NCBI GenBank assembly: GCA_039602395.1
Contig: JBCNJP010000010.1
Span: forward strand, 29,949,414-30,013,413
Direction: 5' to 3'
Source: Deinandra increscens subsp. villosa
Taxonomy: Eukaryota > Streptophyta > Magnoliopsida > Asterales > Asteraceae
Length of the DNA: 64,000 nucleotides
Shown here: in pieces, positions 44,585 through 56,250 of the stretch
Numbering within the stretch: position 1 is the stretch's first letter
How the letters are laid out: every line of letters starts with the position of its first letter
Made by a program: the position numbers and the translations under genes
The notes under the pieces: generated by a model
Told to the model about the DNA's origin: nothing
The model's input: the letters and a program-made list of their open reading frames with translations, nothing else
The model's database searches: none

Positions 44585-44850
44585 TAAAGCAGAACCCTAA
44601 ACAAACAACAATCAGGTCGACTGATAGGCACGCAGAGAAAGTCCGATTGTTTAGGAAAATAAGAAATGTAAAATAAAGCAGAAGTTGTATAATCCAACAA
44701 CAATCAGGTCGGTACTCACGTACACGCAGAGAAAGTCCGATGGATTATACGAAACACCAAAGAAAATAAAGCAGAACGTCAAACGAATAACAATCAGGTC
44801 GATCTTTCGATACGCAAAGAAAGTCCGATCGTTTGACAAAATAAAGAAAA
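44585..44850 (-). other. Three tandem covarying hairpins in the E3 post-pol spacer
   Basis: Three units of about 90 bases each begin AATAAAGCAGAA. Each carries ACAATCAGGTCG, a variable loop, ACGCA(G/A)AGAAAGTCCGAT, and outer 9-bp arms. The arms are CCTAAACAA/TTGTTTAGG (44596-44604 with 44647-44655), GTATAATCC/GGATTATAC (44687-44695 with 44742-44750) and GTCAAACGA/TCGTTTGAC (44778-44786 with 44829-44837). All arms pair perfectly although their sequences are unrelated. An inner stem (ATC, bulged A, GG with CCGAT) and a 6-7 base A-rich bulge are common to all three. They sit about 480-720 bases downstream of the pol stop. The role is unknown. Confidence 0.8.
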
Positions 44851-45318
44851 TCAAACAAGTTTAAATCTTTGCAAAATGAAAACATGCGTACACCAGAACA
44901 TCTCTTATTCTGTTTTTGCTTTTTCATTTTATTTAATGCCAAGATCACACAGTAATCATCATGATGTGTCTCACAATTAATCAAGCAACATTTTTATGTT
45001 TATATCATACTAGCATATATCAGATTTACCCTTACGCATGTAACTAACCAAACAAGAACCTACAACTTTTCATTTTTACTTTATCCGTGGTTGATAACAC
45101 ACGCCAATGTAATATCATTCCTCGCTTGGTCGGATCAATTTCTCAATTTTTTAATTTTTCCATTTTTTTTATGCTTTTTGCATTTTTCAATTTTTTATAA
45201 TATTTTCTGATATTTCTCCCCCTAAAATACATAACGCCATTTTTGGATTTTTTATAACAAGAAAGAAGAAACAAACAAAAGAAAAAAAAACAATAAGCAA
45301 AAAATGATCAACCGAAAG

Positions 45319-46102
45319 TTACTCGATCGGTAACTTTTGTATGCCGTTGATCTGCAAAAGATAACGAAAGCAGGTTTTGTCAAAAGCTTTCGTAAAAAGA
45401 TCCGCTTTTTGAAAATCAGTATGGATCTTTTGCAGATCAATCAGGTGTTTCTCAAAACAATCCCGGATGAAATGATAACGAATATCAATGTGGTTCGTTT
45501 TAGAGTGGTGAACGGGGTTTTTTGTTATGCAAATAGCGGCCGAATTATCTATGTATATTGGAGTAGTAAGAAACTTCAAACCGTAATCCCACATCTGCTG
45601 TTGAATCCATCAAACCTGAGAGAAGCAACTAACAGCCGCTATGTATTCAGCTTCAGCCGTGGATGTGGCAACAGAAGTATCCTTCTTACACTGCCAAGAT
45701 ACCAACCTATCGCCGAGAAACTGACATCCGGCCGTGGTTTACTTGTAAATTAATCTTGCAACCGCCGTAGTCCGAATCAGTATACGCCGACAAGTCGAAA
45801 TTATCATCATGAGGATACCATATCCCGAGATCTGAATTACCCTTCAGATAAGCTAGAATTCTCAAAATCGCATTCATATGAGAAACACGAGGAGCTGCCT
45901 TGTACCTGGCACACAAACAAACAGCAAACATTATATCAGGTCTACTAGCTGTTAAATACATCAGTGAACCTATTATAGCCCGATAACGAGTGACTTCAAC
46001 TTCTTCACCGTCTTCATCAGGACATAGGCCATGTGACAGCTGAATAGGAGTTCCGAGAATTCGAACGTCTTCCACCTTGAATCGATTCAGGACATCTCTC
46101 AC
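45319..46102 (-). pseudogene. E3 RNase H and RT C-terminus
   Basis: Frame 45707-46102 reads RYRAIIGSLMYLTASRPDIM, HMNAILRILAYLKGN, AYTDSDYGG. Near 45700 a shift follows, with the TAEAEYIA-type region in the broken part. Frame 45319-45594 ends the protein with IYIDNSAAICITKNPVHHS, HIDIRYHFIRDCFEKHL, ADLFTKAFD and a stop at 45319. Catalytic Asp positions of RNase H are visible in TDSDYGG and IDNSAA. The terminal block is complete and shows what E2 lost. Confidence 0.9.
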
Positions 46103-46133
46103 ATTCTTCGTCTAATGTATGAAGATACCCTTA

Positions 46134-47250
46134 TCAGATTGTTGAACTTGCAATCCTAAGAAGAAAGACATTTCTCCCATCGAACTCATCTCGAACCTTG
46201 TTTGCATTAAAGTCTCGAAATCCTTCGATAACGTCGTACTCGCATTTTACGGCAGAAAAGAGTAGGATCAACCAACCCACGCTTGAACCCGTTGTCAAGT
46301 AAATAAGTAGACAACGTCTCATACCAAGCTCGAGGAGCCTAATGGAGACCATATAAAGCTTTCTCCAACTTATAAACCTTCTCCGGATAATCAGGATCGA
46401 AAAATCCTGGAGGTTGTTTGACATACACTTCTTCCTTTACCTTGTCGTAAAGAAATGCACTCTTTACATCCATCTGAAAAACTTTAAACCCACGATGTGC
46501 AGCAAATGCCAAGAAAATTCCAATTGCTTCAATTCTGGCAACAGGAGCATACACTTCGTTAAAGTCTATCCCTTCTTCTTGAGAAAAACCTTGAACAACC
46601 AAACGAGCTTTGTTTCGGACAATAATTCCACGATCATCCCGTTTGCACTTGTAAACCCACCGTGTACCACACGGCTCTTTACTTCCCGCTGGTAAATCCT
46701 CCAAGTGCCACACACCCAACTTTTGAAATTGAAGTAATTCTTCTTGCATTGCTTCAACCCACGAACCGTCTAATAAAGCTTCGTGAACATTTGTTGGTTC
46801 GATCTGGGATATAAAGCATGAATGAAATACTTCTTCCTGAACACCAGATTCCAGAACAGATAGTAAAGCACTACTCTCAATTTGATGTCTTGTACGAACT
46901 CCTTCATTTAAATCACCAATAATATTGTCTTGCGGATGTATGGTGTTTATCCGGAGCGTTTGATGAATAGGAACAACCACCGTCTCACCCATATCAGGAA
47001 CATGATCTTCCTCAACCACCACAGTTTCAGTTGAATTGACATCAGCATCATTTGAAATCGTATCAACTTGTGGATCGACCACATTATCAGTTGAATCAAT
47101 CTCAACTTCATTTGAAGTAGTGTCAACATGTGAATCAAGTTGTTGAGTAGGAATTTCCACCTGATGTGTCACGGCTTCATGAAATTCACTATCATCATCT
47201 GAAGACATATCACCAGCAGCAATTGTCAAATCATTTGACGTCTCGGTCAT
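46134..47250 (-). pseudogene. E3 hinge and reverse transcriptase, catalytic box deleted
   Basis: Frame 46339-47250 carries an acid-rich hinge (TIAAGDMSSDDDSEFHE), the VRTRHQI block and RT from SWVEAMQEELLQF through KNKARLVVQGFSQEEG, APVARIEAI and QMDVKSAFLYDK to ALYGLH. After a shift, frame 46134-46424 follows. Between TLFCRK and the KDFETLMQTRFEMSS block at about 46240 roughly 18 codons are missing in comparison with E2, including the YVDD catalytic motif, and the junction shifts frame. Confidence 0.9.
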
Positions 47251-47289
47251 GTACTCATCAGCAATAGGCAGTATCGGAGTTGGCAGAGT

Positions 47290-48177
47290 TTATATGTTTA
47301 GAACCGGAGTATCATCTAGTAACTCAATGACAACTCTAGTAAGTTGTTCATCAGACATCTCTGGCTTCGATTCATAATTTTCAAAAAGAGCTTTATAATC
47401 GAACAACCAGTCCGGTCCAACACCCCTGGGTGGTAAAGTATAGGATTGGAAATCCATATGCAAATATTCACCCACCGTACCATTCTGCTTATTAAATACT
47501 CGCTTCTTTTGATTTGAGTATCCGACAAACAACCCTTCAAAGGCCTTATCATCAAATTTTCCTGCAGAAGCTAATACGGTACAGGGACACCCAAAAGGCT
47601 CTAGATAATCGAGATTCGGCTTACGCTTCTTCAATAATTCGTAGCATGTCTTTCCAAGACGCTTCACAGTAAGCACTCGATTAAGCACATAACACGCAGT
47701 GTTGACAGCTTCCGTCCAAAAAGGATCAGGTAATTGAGCATCAGCCAACATTGTTCGTGCTGTTTCAATAATTGTGCGGTTCTTTCTTTCTGCCACGCCG
47801 TTTTACTGAGGTGTGTATGGAGTGCTAAATTCATGCACAATCCCTTTTTCCAAACAAAATGTCCTCACAGCTAAATTCTTAAACTCCGTGCCATTATCAC
47901 TACGAATTCTTCGTACTTTCAGTTTATACAAAGATTCAAGTGTTGTAATCAAATTGATGAGAATTCTTGAAGTTTCATCCTTGGAGACCAGAAAATCAAC
48001 CCATGAAAATCTTGAAAATTCATCAGTGACCACCACACAATACCAATTTCCCGAAATACTTGCTCGATTCACCGGACCAAACAAATCCATATGAAGTAGC
48101 TCTAACGGGACCTCAATTGAGTGATATTTCTTCAGTGGATGGGATTTTCTTTTCTGTTTTCCCTTCTTGCAGCTCAC
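47290..48177 (-). pseudogene. E3 integrase
   Basis: Frame 47803-48177 gives CKKGKQKRKSHPLKK, LHMDLFGPVNRASI, VVTDEFSRFSW (Asp) and RRIRSDNGTEF (Asp), ending in STPYTPQ at a TAA stop where the family has a second Gln (Q-to-stop). Frame 47290-47796 continues AERKNRTIIETARTMLAD (third acidic residue), ELLKKRKPNLDYLEPFGC, LFVGYSNQKKRVFN and PPRGVGPDWLFDYKALF. The integrase is almost complete apart from this stop. Confidence 0.92.
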
Positions 48178-48198
48178 ACAGACATCATTAAAAACAAA

Positions 48199-48726
48199 TT
48201 ATTGCTTTGGAACCCCTTCGACAAGATCCCTCCGCACCAGTTCGTTCATTTTCCTGTAGTGGATGTGTCCCATGCGACGATGCCATAGAACGGAATCTCT
48301 TTCGGATGCCTTCGACAAGAAACATTGACCTGCGACCGTTGCTTTTTCTGAATTCATGTCGAGCGTATACAAACTTGAGAATCTCGGTGCTCGCATTACC
48401 ACATACTCATCAGGAATCTTGAATTCAGGTTTCAGTATTAAACATTCACTCCCAGTGAAAGCATTCGTGAAACGCTTATCACAAATCTGAGAGACACTCA
48501 AAAGATTGTACTCCAATTCTTGAACAAATTCAACCTTGTCGAATGTGACAGCACCATTTGAAAGTTTACCGATACCGGTGACTTGACCGCCTTTGTTTCC
48601 AGCAAATGTTACTTTACCGCCGTCAAAGTATTTCACATCATGCAACAAAGAAATGTCTCCGGTCACGTGCCGAGATGCTCCTCTATCAACAACCCAAATT
48701 TTATTCATCAGTTGTCGCGAAGATCC
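48199..48726 (-). pseudogene. E3 protease and GAG-pre-integrase
   Basis: The frame begins at the TGCAG/G boundary (48727/48726) and reads IWVVDRGASRHVTGD. The active-site DSG triad is changed to DRG. It continues VTFAGNKGGQVTG, YNLLSVSQICD, CLILKPEFKIPDEY and the zinc-binding WHRRMGHIHYRK. A stop near 48197 separates it from integrase. The protease would not be expected to work. Confidence 0.9.
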
Positions 48727-48769
48727 CTGCATAAATTACAACAAAAGATCAGAAGGCCTACGATATAGT

Positions 48770-50733
48770 GGACTGGGTTTTTCTCAAGGATCTCCTTAAC
48801 GGGTTTGGTTTTCACCCGACCATGGTGGATTGGATCATGACGTGTGTTTCTACCCCCTCTTATCTATATCTGTGAATGGCAATCTTCACGGATATTTCAA
48901 GGGGAAAAGGTGTCTCAGACAGGGTTGTCCCTTATCCCCCTACCTCTTTACCCTTGTTATGGAGGTTCTCACTCTTGTCCTTCATGATGTTGTGCTTTGC
49001 TGATGATCTTTTCATCTTTGCTAGAGGTGATATTGCCCCAGCCCCTAAAAGAGTACGGTCTACTTTTGCAATGTTTCGGATCATGTCAAAACTGGTATTC
49101 TTAATGCTGTTAGTATGGTGGAGGGAGCCCTTCCTGTTCATTATTTGGGTGTTCCTCTAATTTCCACTAGGTTATGTGCTCGTGATTTTGCCCCTCTTGT
49201 GGAGATCTTAGACAACAGGATTTCTTGTTAGAGGAATAAGTTTCTTTCGTTTGGGGGCAAACTTCAGCTTATTCATTCGGTGCTCTCTTCGCTTCATATT
49301 TACTGGGCTTTGGTGTTTATCTTGCCTGTCAGAATATTCTCCTCTATTGAAAAGAAGATGCGTGATTTCTTATGGTGCCAGGGTGTGTTTAAAAGAGGTA
49401 TGGCTAAAGTGGCTTGGAAGGATGTTTGTCTTCCCAAGATTGAGGGGGGCTTGGGTATTCAAAGAATTGCGGATGTTAATAAGGCGCTCATGTCCTCTCA
49501 TATTTGGAGCATTCTTACCAAGCGGGATTCTCTTTGGGTTGCCTGGATTCATTCTTACCGCATTAAGAATAGAACTTTTGGGGACTGCCCGTGCCCTATG
49601 GATTGTTGCTGGAGTTGGAGAAAGTTGTGTTCTCTTCGCCACTCCATTCGACAATTCATTTGGTTTAATATTTGTGACGGGAGGGATACTTCGCTCTGGT
49701 TTGACAAGTGGTCCGAATCTGGGCCTTTATGCCGTTATATTTCTCACCGTGTTTTCCACAATGCAGGTTTCACTATAAATTCTAAGGTGGCCGAGTTTTT
49801 CAATCAGAATGGTGGTACGTGGCCGTCTGCGTGGAATGATCTATTTTCGGTTCTTAATGAGGTCTCGCAGACTACCCTTAAAGTTGGGGTTAGGGACAGA
49901 CTCGTGTAGAATGTGGGTAATAACAGGGCTGACTTTGCTTCATCCCTTGTTTGGGACTCGATCAGGATTCATGCTCCGGTGGTTCCTTGGGCGAAGATTG
50001 TTTGGTTTGCTCAGTGTATCCCCCGCCATGCATTTCTGGTTTGATTGATCATGCGTACGAGGCTTCTAACTGAAGATAAAATTTTAGCCTGGGATTTTAC
50101 TCGACGGAAAAATATGAATATGATGTGCTGCTTACTTTGCTATAAAAATTATGACTCCCACACGCACCTGTTTTTTGAATGCCATTACTCGACGCAGGTT
50201 TGGATCAAGGTTAGGGAATAGACGTGCATTAGTCTTCATGGTCCTGTGTGGGCGGAGATATTCACATTTCTGGATGGGGTGTCGGCCACTTCATTGGAGA
50301 CTATTATGGCTAAGCTTGTGGTGCATGTTGCAACTTACTTCATTTGGCAAGAAAGAAACAACCCGATTTTTCAGAATCATGCTAGACCTCCGGATTCCCT
50401 TGCTTCCATCGTTAGGGACACGGTTCGAAATAGACTTATGGGCCTCAAGCTTAAGAAGACATACAAAGTTCAGTGCATCCTTCGGGAGTGGAATATTGGC
50501 GGGAACTCTAACGATTATGGAGGCGTGACGTAGTATTCTTTATTTTGTTTTGTTCCTAGTATGTGATAGGTGGTTATAGTTTTTTTTTTGTATTCCTGGT
50601 TTGGTTTTTCTTTTTGGTTTACATACTCTGGGGCATGTCCCAAGTATGAACTAGCAAGGGCTTTCCTTGTTACTTGTTCTTTGTTGTGGTATATATACAG
50701 AATCACCGGGGTAACCCTTTACCCAAAAAAAAA
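48770..50733 (+). mobile_element. LINE, 5'-truncated
   Basis: It begins inside the RT domain (DWVFLKDLLNGFGFHP, MVDWIMTCVSTPS). After a shift it reads NGNLHGYFKGKRCLRQGCPL and LCFADDLFIFARGD, the RT catalytic box. A deletion lies between the SPYLFTLVMEVLTL block and this box. Frame 49280-49909 carries the post-RT region (MRDFLWCQG, VAWKDVCLPKIEGGLGI, SLWFDKWSESGPL). After shifts 50100-50530 carries the zf-RVT end (CCLLCYKNYDSHTHLFFEC, YFIWQERNNPIFQNH). The 3' UTR ends GGGTAACCCTTTACCC with an A-run at 50725-50733. Non-LTR elements retrotranspose by target-primed reverse transcription. No clean target duplication is seen. Confidence 0.92.
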
Positions 50734-50984
50734 CATTTGTGAGAAATAAGAGAGTAAGGTTTAGGTTTAAATCGCCGATTAGAAACCTGGAGATAAATAG
50801 AGGGTAACTGGTTTTCGAAAATGCAGTTTTATACTAACGGTAGTTCTTCTGGATCACAATGAACCCTAGGAATTGAAACAGAGAAAGTTATTGGAGCTTG
50901 CCCATTTAGTTGAAATTGGGATGGGGAAATTTTTTATAATTTAATTTGGTTTAGAATAATATTATTAATTTATTTTAATTTAAT
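50734..50984. other. Unassigned sequence between LINE and inverted array
   Basis: I see no gene or repeat of note. Confidence 0.4.
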
Positions 50985-52045
50985 CCACATCAATTAGGGT
51001 CAATTAGGACCGATGACGACCAATGAAGATAAAGTAGGACCAATTAGGAACAACGAAGCGTCGAGGCCCAATTAGGGTAGATTTGGGGTCAATTTGGGTC
51101 AATAAGGATCCATTAGGGTCAATGACGAAGACCAGTTATAACTAACGAGGGTCGATTTTGCTCAATGACGCCTTATAAGGACCAAATATGACCAATTAGG
51201 GGCAATTAGGGCCAATTACGCACAATGAGGACCAGTAGACTGAATTAAGGTCAATCATGGTCATTTCTAACAAATGAGGACCAAGGAGGACCAGTGAACA
51301 CTATGTTAGGATGAATTAGGGTCAATGAAGGTCAATTATAGTCTATTAGGCTCAGTTAGGTTCAATGGAGATCACTTATGGTCAATTTCGACCAATTACG
51401 CTCATTTAGGACCAATTACAATCAGTTGGGGTCAATTAGGCCTCATTGGCTCAAATTTGTTGTACTTCAAAGTAACTGGTCCTCGATGAGTCTAGTTGGT
51501 CTTTATTGAGGCTAACTGAGCTAATTGGTCCTTATTGGTCCAAATTGTGCCAAATTGCTCCTCATTAACCCAAATTGAGCCATATTGGTACTTATTCTGT
51601 CTAATTAGCCCTCATTGGTCCTAATTGGCCCTAATAGGTCATAATTCATCCTTATTGGTCCTAATTGAGCACATCATTGGTCCTAATGGATCGTCATTGA
51701 CCCTAATTGAACCTAATTGGTCTTAATCGACCATCACTAACCCTGATTTACCCTTATTGGTATCATTAGTCCTCATTTAAACTAATTGGCCCCAATTAGT
51801 CCTAATTGGTCATACTTGATGATCATTGATCCTCATCAGTCATGTTCCTTCATGCTCCGTCCTAATCGGTCATATGAGCATAATCGAGCTTCTCATTGAA
51901 TTGGTCCTAATTCGTATTCATTGACCATATTAATTGACCATAACTGGTCTTCACTAAAAGATCCTAAATGACGCTAATTGTCAGTATTTAGTCCTCATTT
52001 AGTCTAGTTGGTCCTAATTGCTCCTCACCATCCTAATTGGCCGTC
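50985..52045. repeat. Inverted array of a 10-14 base AATTAGG motif
   Basis: From 50985 to about 51445 the plus strand is built of GGGTCAATTAGG and GGACCAATTAGG-like units, interrupted by short variants. From about 51460 to 52045 the same motif runs reversed (CCTAATTGGTCC, CTCATTGGTCC). The switch point is near 51450. It is unlike telomere repeat (TTTAGGG) because units carry CAATT and do not keep a 7-base period. No coding region is present. Confidence 0.8.
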
Positions 52046-52754
52046 GTTTAATATTTTTGGAAACAAAATTATTATACATGAGAAATTCGCAAATGGTGGT
52101 CTTTTCGTATTTTTGTTATGAATTACATAGTAATTTATCATTTTCATTTTTGAGTTCTGTTTTAGTAATGTCATCGTTTTTTGTAGTTGCGTTATCCCAG
52201 CCACAAAGCACGTGTTAGTAAAATCTTGTTTATTATATCTAAATGAAAATAATAAAATTAATATTAAAACATAATTTTTGTTATTAGGGCTTTTAACTCC
52301 GATAGCCGTCCAGATCTGCTTAAAGCTCAGGGAGGAGGAAGCCTTCTGGAATTGGCCGTTTGATTATTACTTGCCCGAAAACCCATAAGAAGAGGCACTT
52401 GAAGACTTTTACGAACTAGATGATTAAGTTCATCTTGAAGAAGAACCCACCGGAAGAGCCATGTGGAGATATTTAATTAATTAATTAATCAATTAATTAA
52501 TTATGTTTATGTTTAATTTAGGTGTAAACTAATTTTGGGTTTTATTATCAGTTTGAACAATTCCCCCCTTTTAATTAAATATTTTCACCAAAAAATTTGA
52601 ATTTCCCACCATTAGTTGAATTTTCACCCAAAATTTCGAACTAAATTTACTTATTATCGATATATTTTCCCTCTCACTTTATCAGAAAATTTATACTTAA
52701 ACGCCTCCACCGAATAACTAGGTCTTATTTCTCATCCATATCATTCTCATCTTC
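52046..52754. other. AT-rich stretch with AATT microsatellite
   Basis: There is an (AATT)n tract at 52471-52505. Text at 52290-52450 looks exon-like (GAGGAGGAAGCC), but no protein is recognised. Confidence 0.4.
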
Positions 52755-53221
52755 AATGGAGCTTCAACAACAGATAGCTTTAACAGACAGCGCTAGCGAT
52801 TCTTCAAAAATTCCATGTGATTTGGGAGACCAATCAGTCCAGAAAATGGTAATTGTCAAGTTATTCCGTTTCATTAATTACAATTTGTTTTCATAAAATT
52901 GTTTGTTTTGTTTATTATTGATACACGTTTAACTTGGGATCCCTGTATTTGTGTACAGTTACAGTTACAGTTACAGATCGATAAAATTTCGTTTCATACA
53001 GAATTAATTAGGAAGGGGTATATATTGCAGAAATCCCCACCTTTGATTTAAACCCATTCATTTTATTCTAAATTAGTTATTTTTATGCTAGGAATGTTGA
53101 GGTCAAGCATCTGCACATGTTTGTAGATTCATGTTACTGGTGTTTTCATTGGGAAGGGCAGGGGCTGGGAGGGACGATACAGAATGTTGATGAACCTCCT
53201 TTCTTCTTTATGTACAATGTT

Positions 53222-53675
53222 AGAAATGGTCAACTGTTTGTTTATATCCACTGAATACATGATGTGTTCCACTCTTCCCTTTAGATGTCTTTAATTTGTG
53301 TATAACATATCAAATCATTAATCAATAGGGTCTTTATGTGATATATTAATAATAAGAACTAATTTATGTTACTCTGGTCATTACTAGGAAATGATACTAG
53401 AGGACATATATAGGAATGTTTCAAACATATTTTGTAGGTTCATGTTAGAGGGGTACAAAATAAAGAAATTGTAGTTTAAATCCCCTCTAGAAGAATAGAA
53501 GAATGTTGATGTCACACATCTGCTACTTTGCTAGAAATGGTCAAGTGTTTGTTTATATCCACTGAAGACATGATGTGTTCCACTCTTCCCTTTAGATGTC
53601 TTTGATTGGTGTATAACATATCAAATAATTAATCAATAGGGTCTTTATGTGATATATTAATAATTAAGAACTAAT
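53222..53675. repeat. 142-bp direct repeat, two copies
   Basis: 53222-53363 and 53532-53675 share AGAAATGGTCAA, TTTATATCCACTGAA, GTTCCACTCTTCCC and TTAATCAATAGGGTC with few differences. The intervening sequence is 170 bases. The pair lies in an intron-like part of the CACTA element. Confidence 0.92.
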
Positions 53676-55289
53676 TAAGAAATAATGAATCAATAGGGTC
53701 TGCATGCTTTCCTATTTATGTACTTTGTTAAAAAGCATCTAACTACATTCTGTTAATTGTACAAAATTCAAGGATCGATCCAACAACACTGATGGTTAAT
53801 TGGAAAAACTTGAGTTCGAACTTAAAGAGGAGAGACTTCTTCAGGATGAAAAAATGAACAAGTTAAGACCCTCTTCTTGAAGATTGAAGTATAGGAGAAA
53901 ACACTTGATCTACTTATAGCTCATCTATTTGCACTTGGAACACCGTTGCCACAAGAACTTAATGCTCCGGCATCTACAGAGGTAAATTATTTACATCACA
54001 ACTTAATCATATTATTCTCAAGTACCTTATAATAACATATACTCTTGTTCCAAAAGAACACAATCCGGATGAACTCTTTTTCCTGAAGAACAAAAATAGA
54101 TGCAAGTTCCTGGTACATAAGAATATATACTTCATGTAAGAACACAGTTATCAGTAAAATGGAGCTCTGCTATGATTCATTGAAAATGTATGTTAATATG
54201 AAGAAAATAGAGTATATACATAAACTGTATGAATAAAACTGGAATAACTTGTGTTAGATTAAAAAAACAGAATAAATACTATCGTATCGGGATCAACTCT
54301 TCTGCCAGCCAAGTTCATCTGGTTCCTATCTATTTCTCCTCTGCAATATATTGTAACCTAAATTTGGCCTTGTTAAATAGGACACTTTCATGATAGGTCC
54401 ACGTCATTATTTTGCTCTCACTTTTTACCAATTCAAAAACATTGTTCTAGGTAAATTCTAAGGAGATTTGTGTTGGATCTAGCCACAGCAGTAATCATGC
54501 TGACATACATACAAAGGTTAGTATTTGTCAAACTCATTATCGGTTTGATTGCTCATTTAAATAAAGTAATTAATTGAACTACAGGGCGTGAAATTGGTGG
54601 TCGATCAACCTCGTCTGAAGCGGTTGAAAAGAAAAAGGTAAATATTTGCCAGTCACGTTTCATTTCGTTCTATAGTTTCACATTTATCTGTTTTTTAATG
54701 TCATGCAGTCCATTTTAAATGTTATTTGGTACCTCAAACACTTGGGCTAGCTAGTGATTGTTGGAACAAATGGTGAGATGTGTACCAAATAAAGTTCAAC
54801 TGACTTTGAAGTTGATCCGGAACTTAGTGTGATGTTCATCCGGATGTTTTAAGTTCATCTGGATATCTAATGTTCATCTAGAAATCAATTGAATTGTAGG
54901 ACCTGATGACCCATACTACCTGCAATAAAATGGCACTCCTCAGTCCATATCTATCATGGTGGTAAGTATTTCAAAATTGCTATATATATTATGATCAATT
55001 TCCATAACCTAATTATCAATTATATGTTTTGGTATAGGAAGGAAAACAAGAAAAATGGTCCTAATTAAGCTCAAATCTAAACAGTTGAAGATGAAGACCA
55101 CGTGGTAGTGTTGTTGGCTCCCGGATTGAAAATTAAATTGAGAATAATGCTTGTATGCAGTGTAATTTTCTTTAATATTTTATTTGTATCTCATTTGTAA
55201 TTGACTTGTAATTGAATTTTATTTGATTTGTAATTAATAATTTCTAATAGGTTTTAAATTGGCCAAGCCTATAGCGAGAGGACACATCT

Positions 55290-56250
55290 GATTTCAACAA
55301 CCTTTTGGTCACTTTTTTTTCTTCCCAAATATATGTTGCTAAAACACAAATATATTTGACCATATATATAATACCAAAGGCCACATTTTTTATATTTTAA
55401 CGTGGTCGTTGCCACCCTTTGGTCACGCGTATTGGGATAAAATATATGATTTCAACTACCCTTTGGCCATTTTTTTTTTCAAATACATGTGGCTAAAACA
55501 CAAATATACGTGACCATATAATACCAAAGGCCACACTATTTATATTTTAACATGGCCGTTGCCACCATTTGGCCACGCGTATTGGGACAAAATATATGAT
55601 TTCAACTACCCTTTGGCCATTTTTTTTTCAAATATATGTGGCTAAAACACAAATATACGTGACCAAATAATACCAATGGCCACGCTTTTTATATTTTAAC
55701 GTGGTCATTGCCATCCTTTGGCTACGCGTATTGGGACAAAATGTATGATTTAACAAACCCTCTGACCATGTTTTTTTCTAACATATGTGGCTAAAATACA
55801 AATATACGTGACCATAAAATACCAAAGGCCACGCTTTTTATTTTTGAACGTGGCAGTTGCCACCCTTTGGCCACAAGTATTGGGACAAAAATTATAATTT
55901 CAACAACCCATTTGGCCACGTTTTTTTAACATATGTGGCTAAACCACAAATATGCGTGACCATATAATACCAAAGGCCACGCTTTTGATATTTTAACATG
56001 GTCGTTGCCACCCTTTGGCCACGCGTATTGGGACAAAATTTATGATTTCAGCAACCATTTGGCCACGTATTTTTATAATGTATGTGGCTAAAACACAAAT
56101 ATATGTGACCATATAATACCAAAGGCCACGTTAAGCAAACACATGTGGCCGATGGGACCCTGTGGCCACGCTTTCCGGAAGAATTGTTTGATTACAACAA
56201 TAAATATTGGTACTCTTTAGCCACGCTTCTAGGTGGCTTCAGCCACTGAT
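55290..56250. repeat. Tandem repeat, about 149-bp period, 6 copies
   Basis: The marker ATTGGGACAAAA recurs at 55431, 55581, 55730, 55879 and 56027. Each unit contains CCAAAGGCCACG, AACGTGGTCGTTGCCACC and GTGGCTAAAACACAAATAT. The GGCCACG/CGTGGCC half-sites are the same as in the CACTA terminus. Confidence 0.93.

Larger units (their letters stand above)
39434..48750 (-). mobile_element. Copia E3, Sirevirus-like, with ORF3; gag and 5' LTR lost
   Basis: In minus-strand order: protease (from 48726), integrase, hinge, RT, RNase H (stop at 45319), a 1.6-kb spacer with three hairpins, the ORF3 leader and ORF3, the PPT and a 3' LTR. Gag and the 5' LTR are absent, because a LINE begins about 20-40 bases upstream of the protease boundary. 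Stops and frameshifts are numerous. E3 is the only copy here that keeps the whole region from RNase H to the LTR, so it is the reference for ORF3 and its spacer. Confidence 0.88.

Noticed and set aside
44585..44850. Hammerhead ribozyme, suggested by CTGATA and GAAAGTC in the first hairpin
   Set aside because: The CTGATGA core is absent in copies 2 and 3 and the GAAA box is not in the required arrangement.
48876..49160. Independent gene at the LINE start
   Set aside because: It is a frame-shifted piece of the LINE RT, shown by LCFADDLFIFARGD and the flanking LINE text.
50985..52045. Interstitial telomere-like sequence, because of AATTAGGG
   Set aside because: Units carry CAATT and vary in length. 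There is no run of the plant TTTAGGG heptamer, and orientation flips in the middle.
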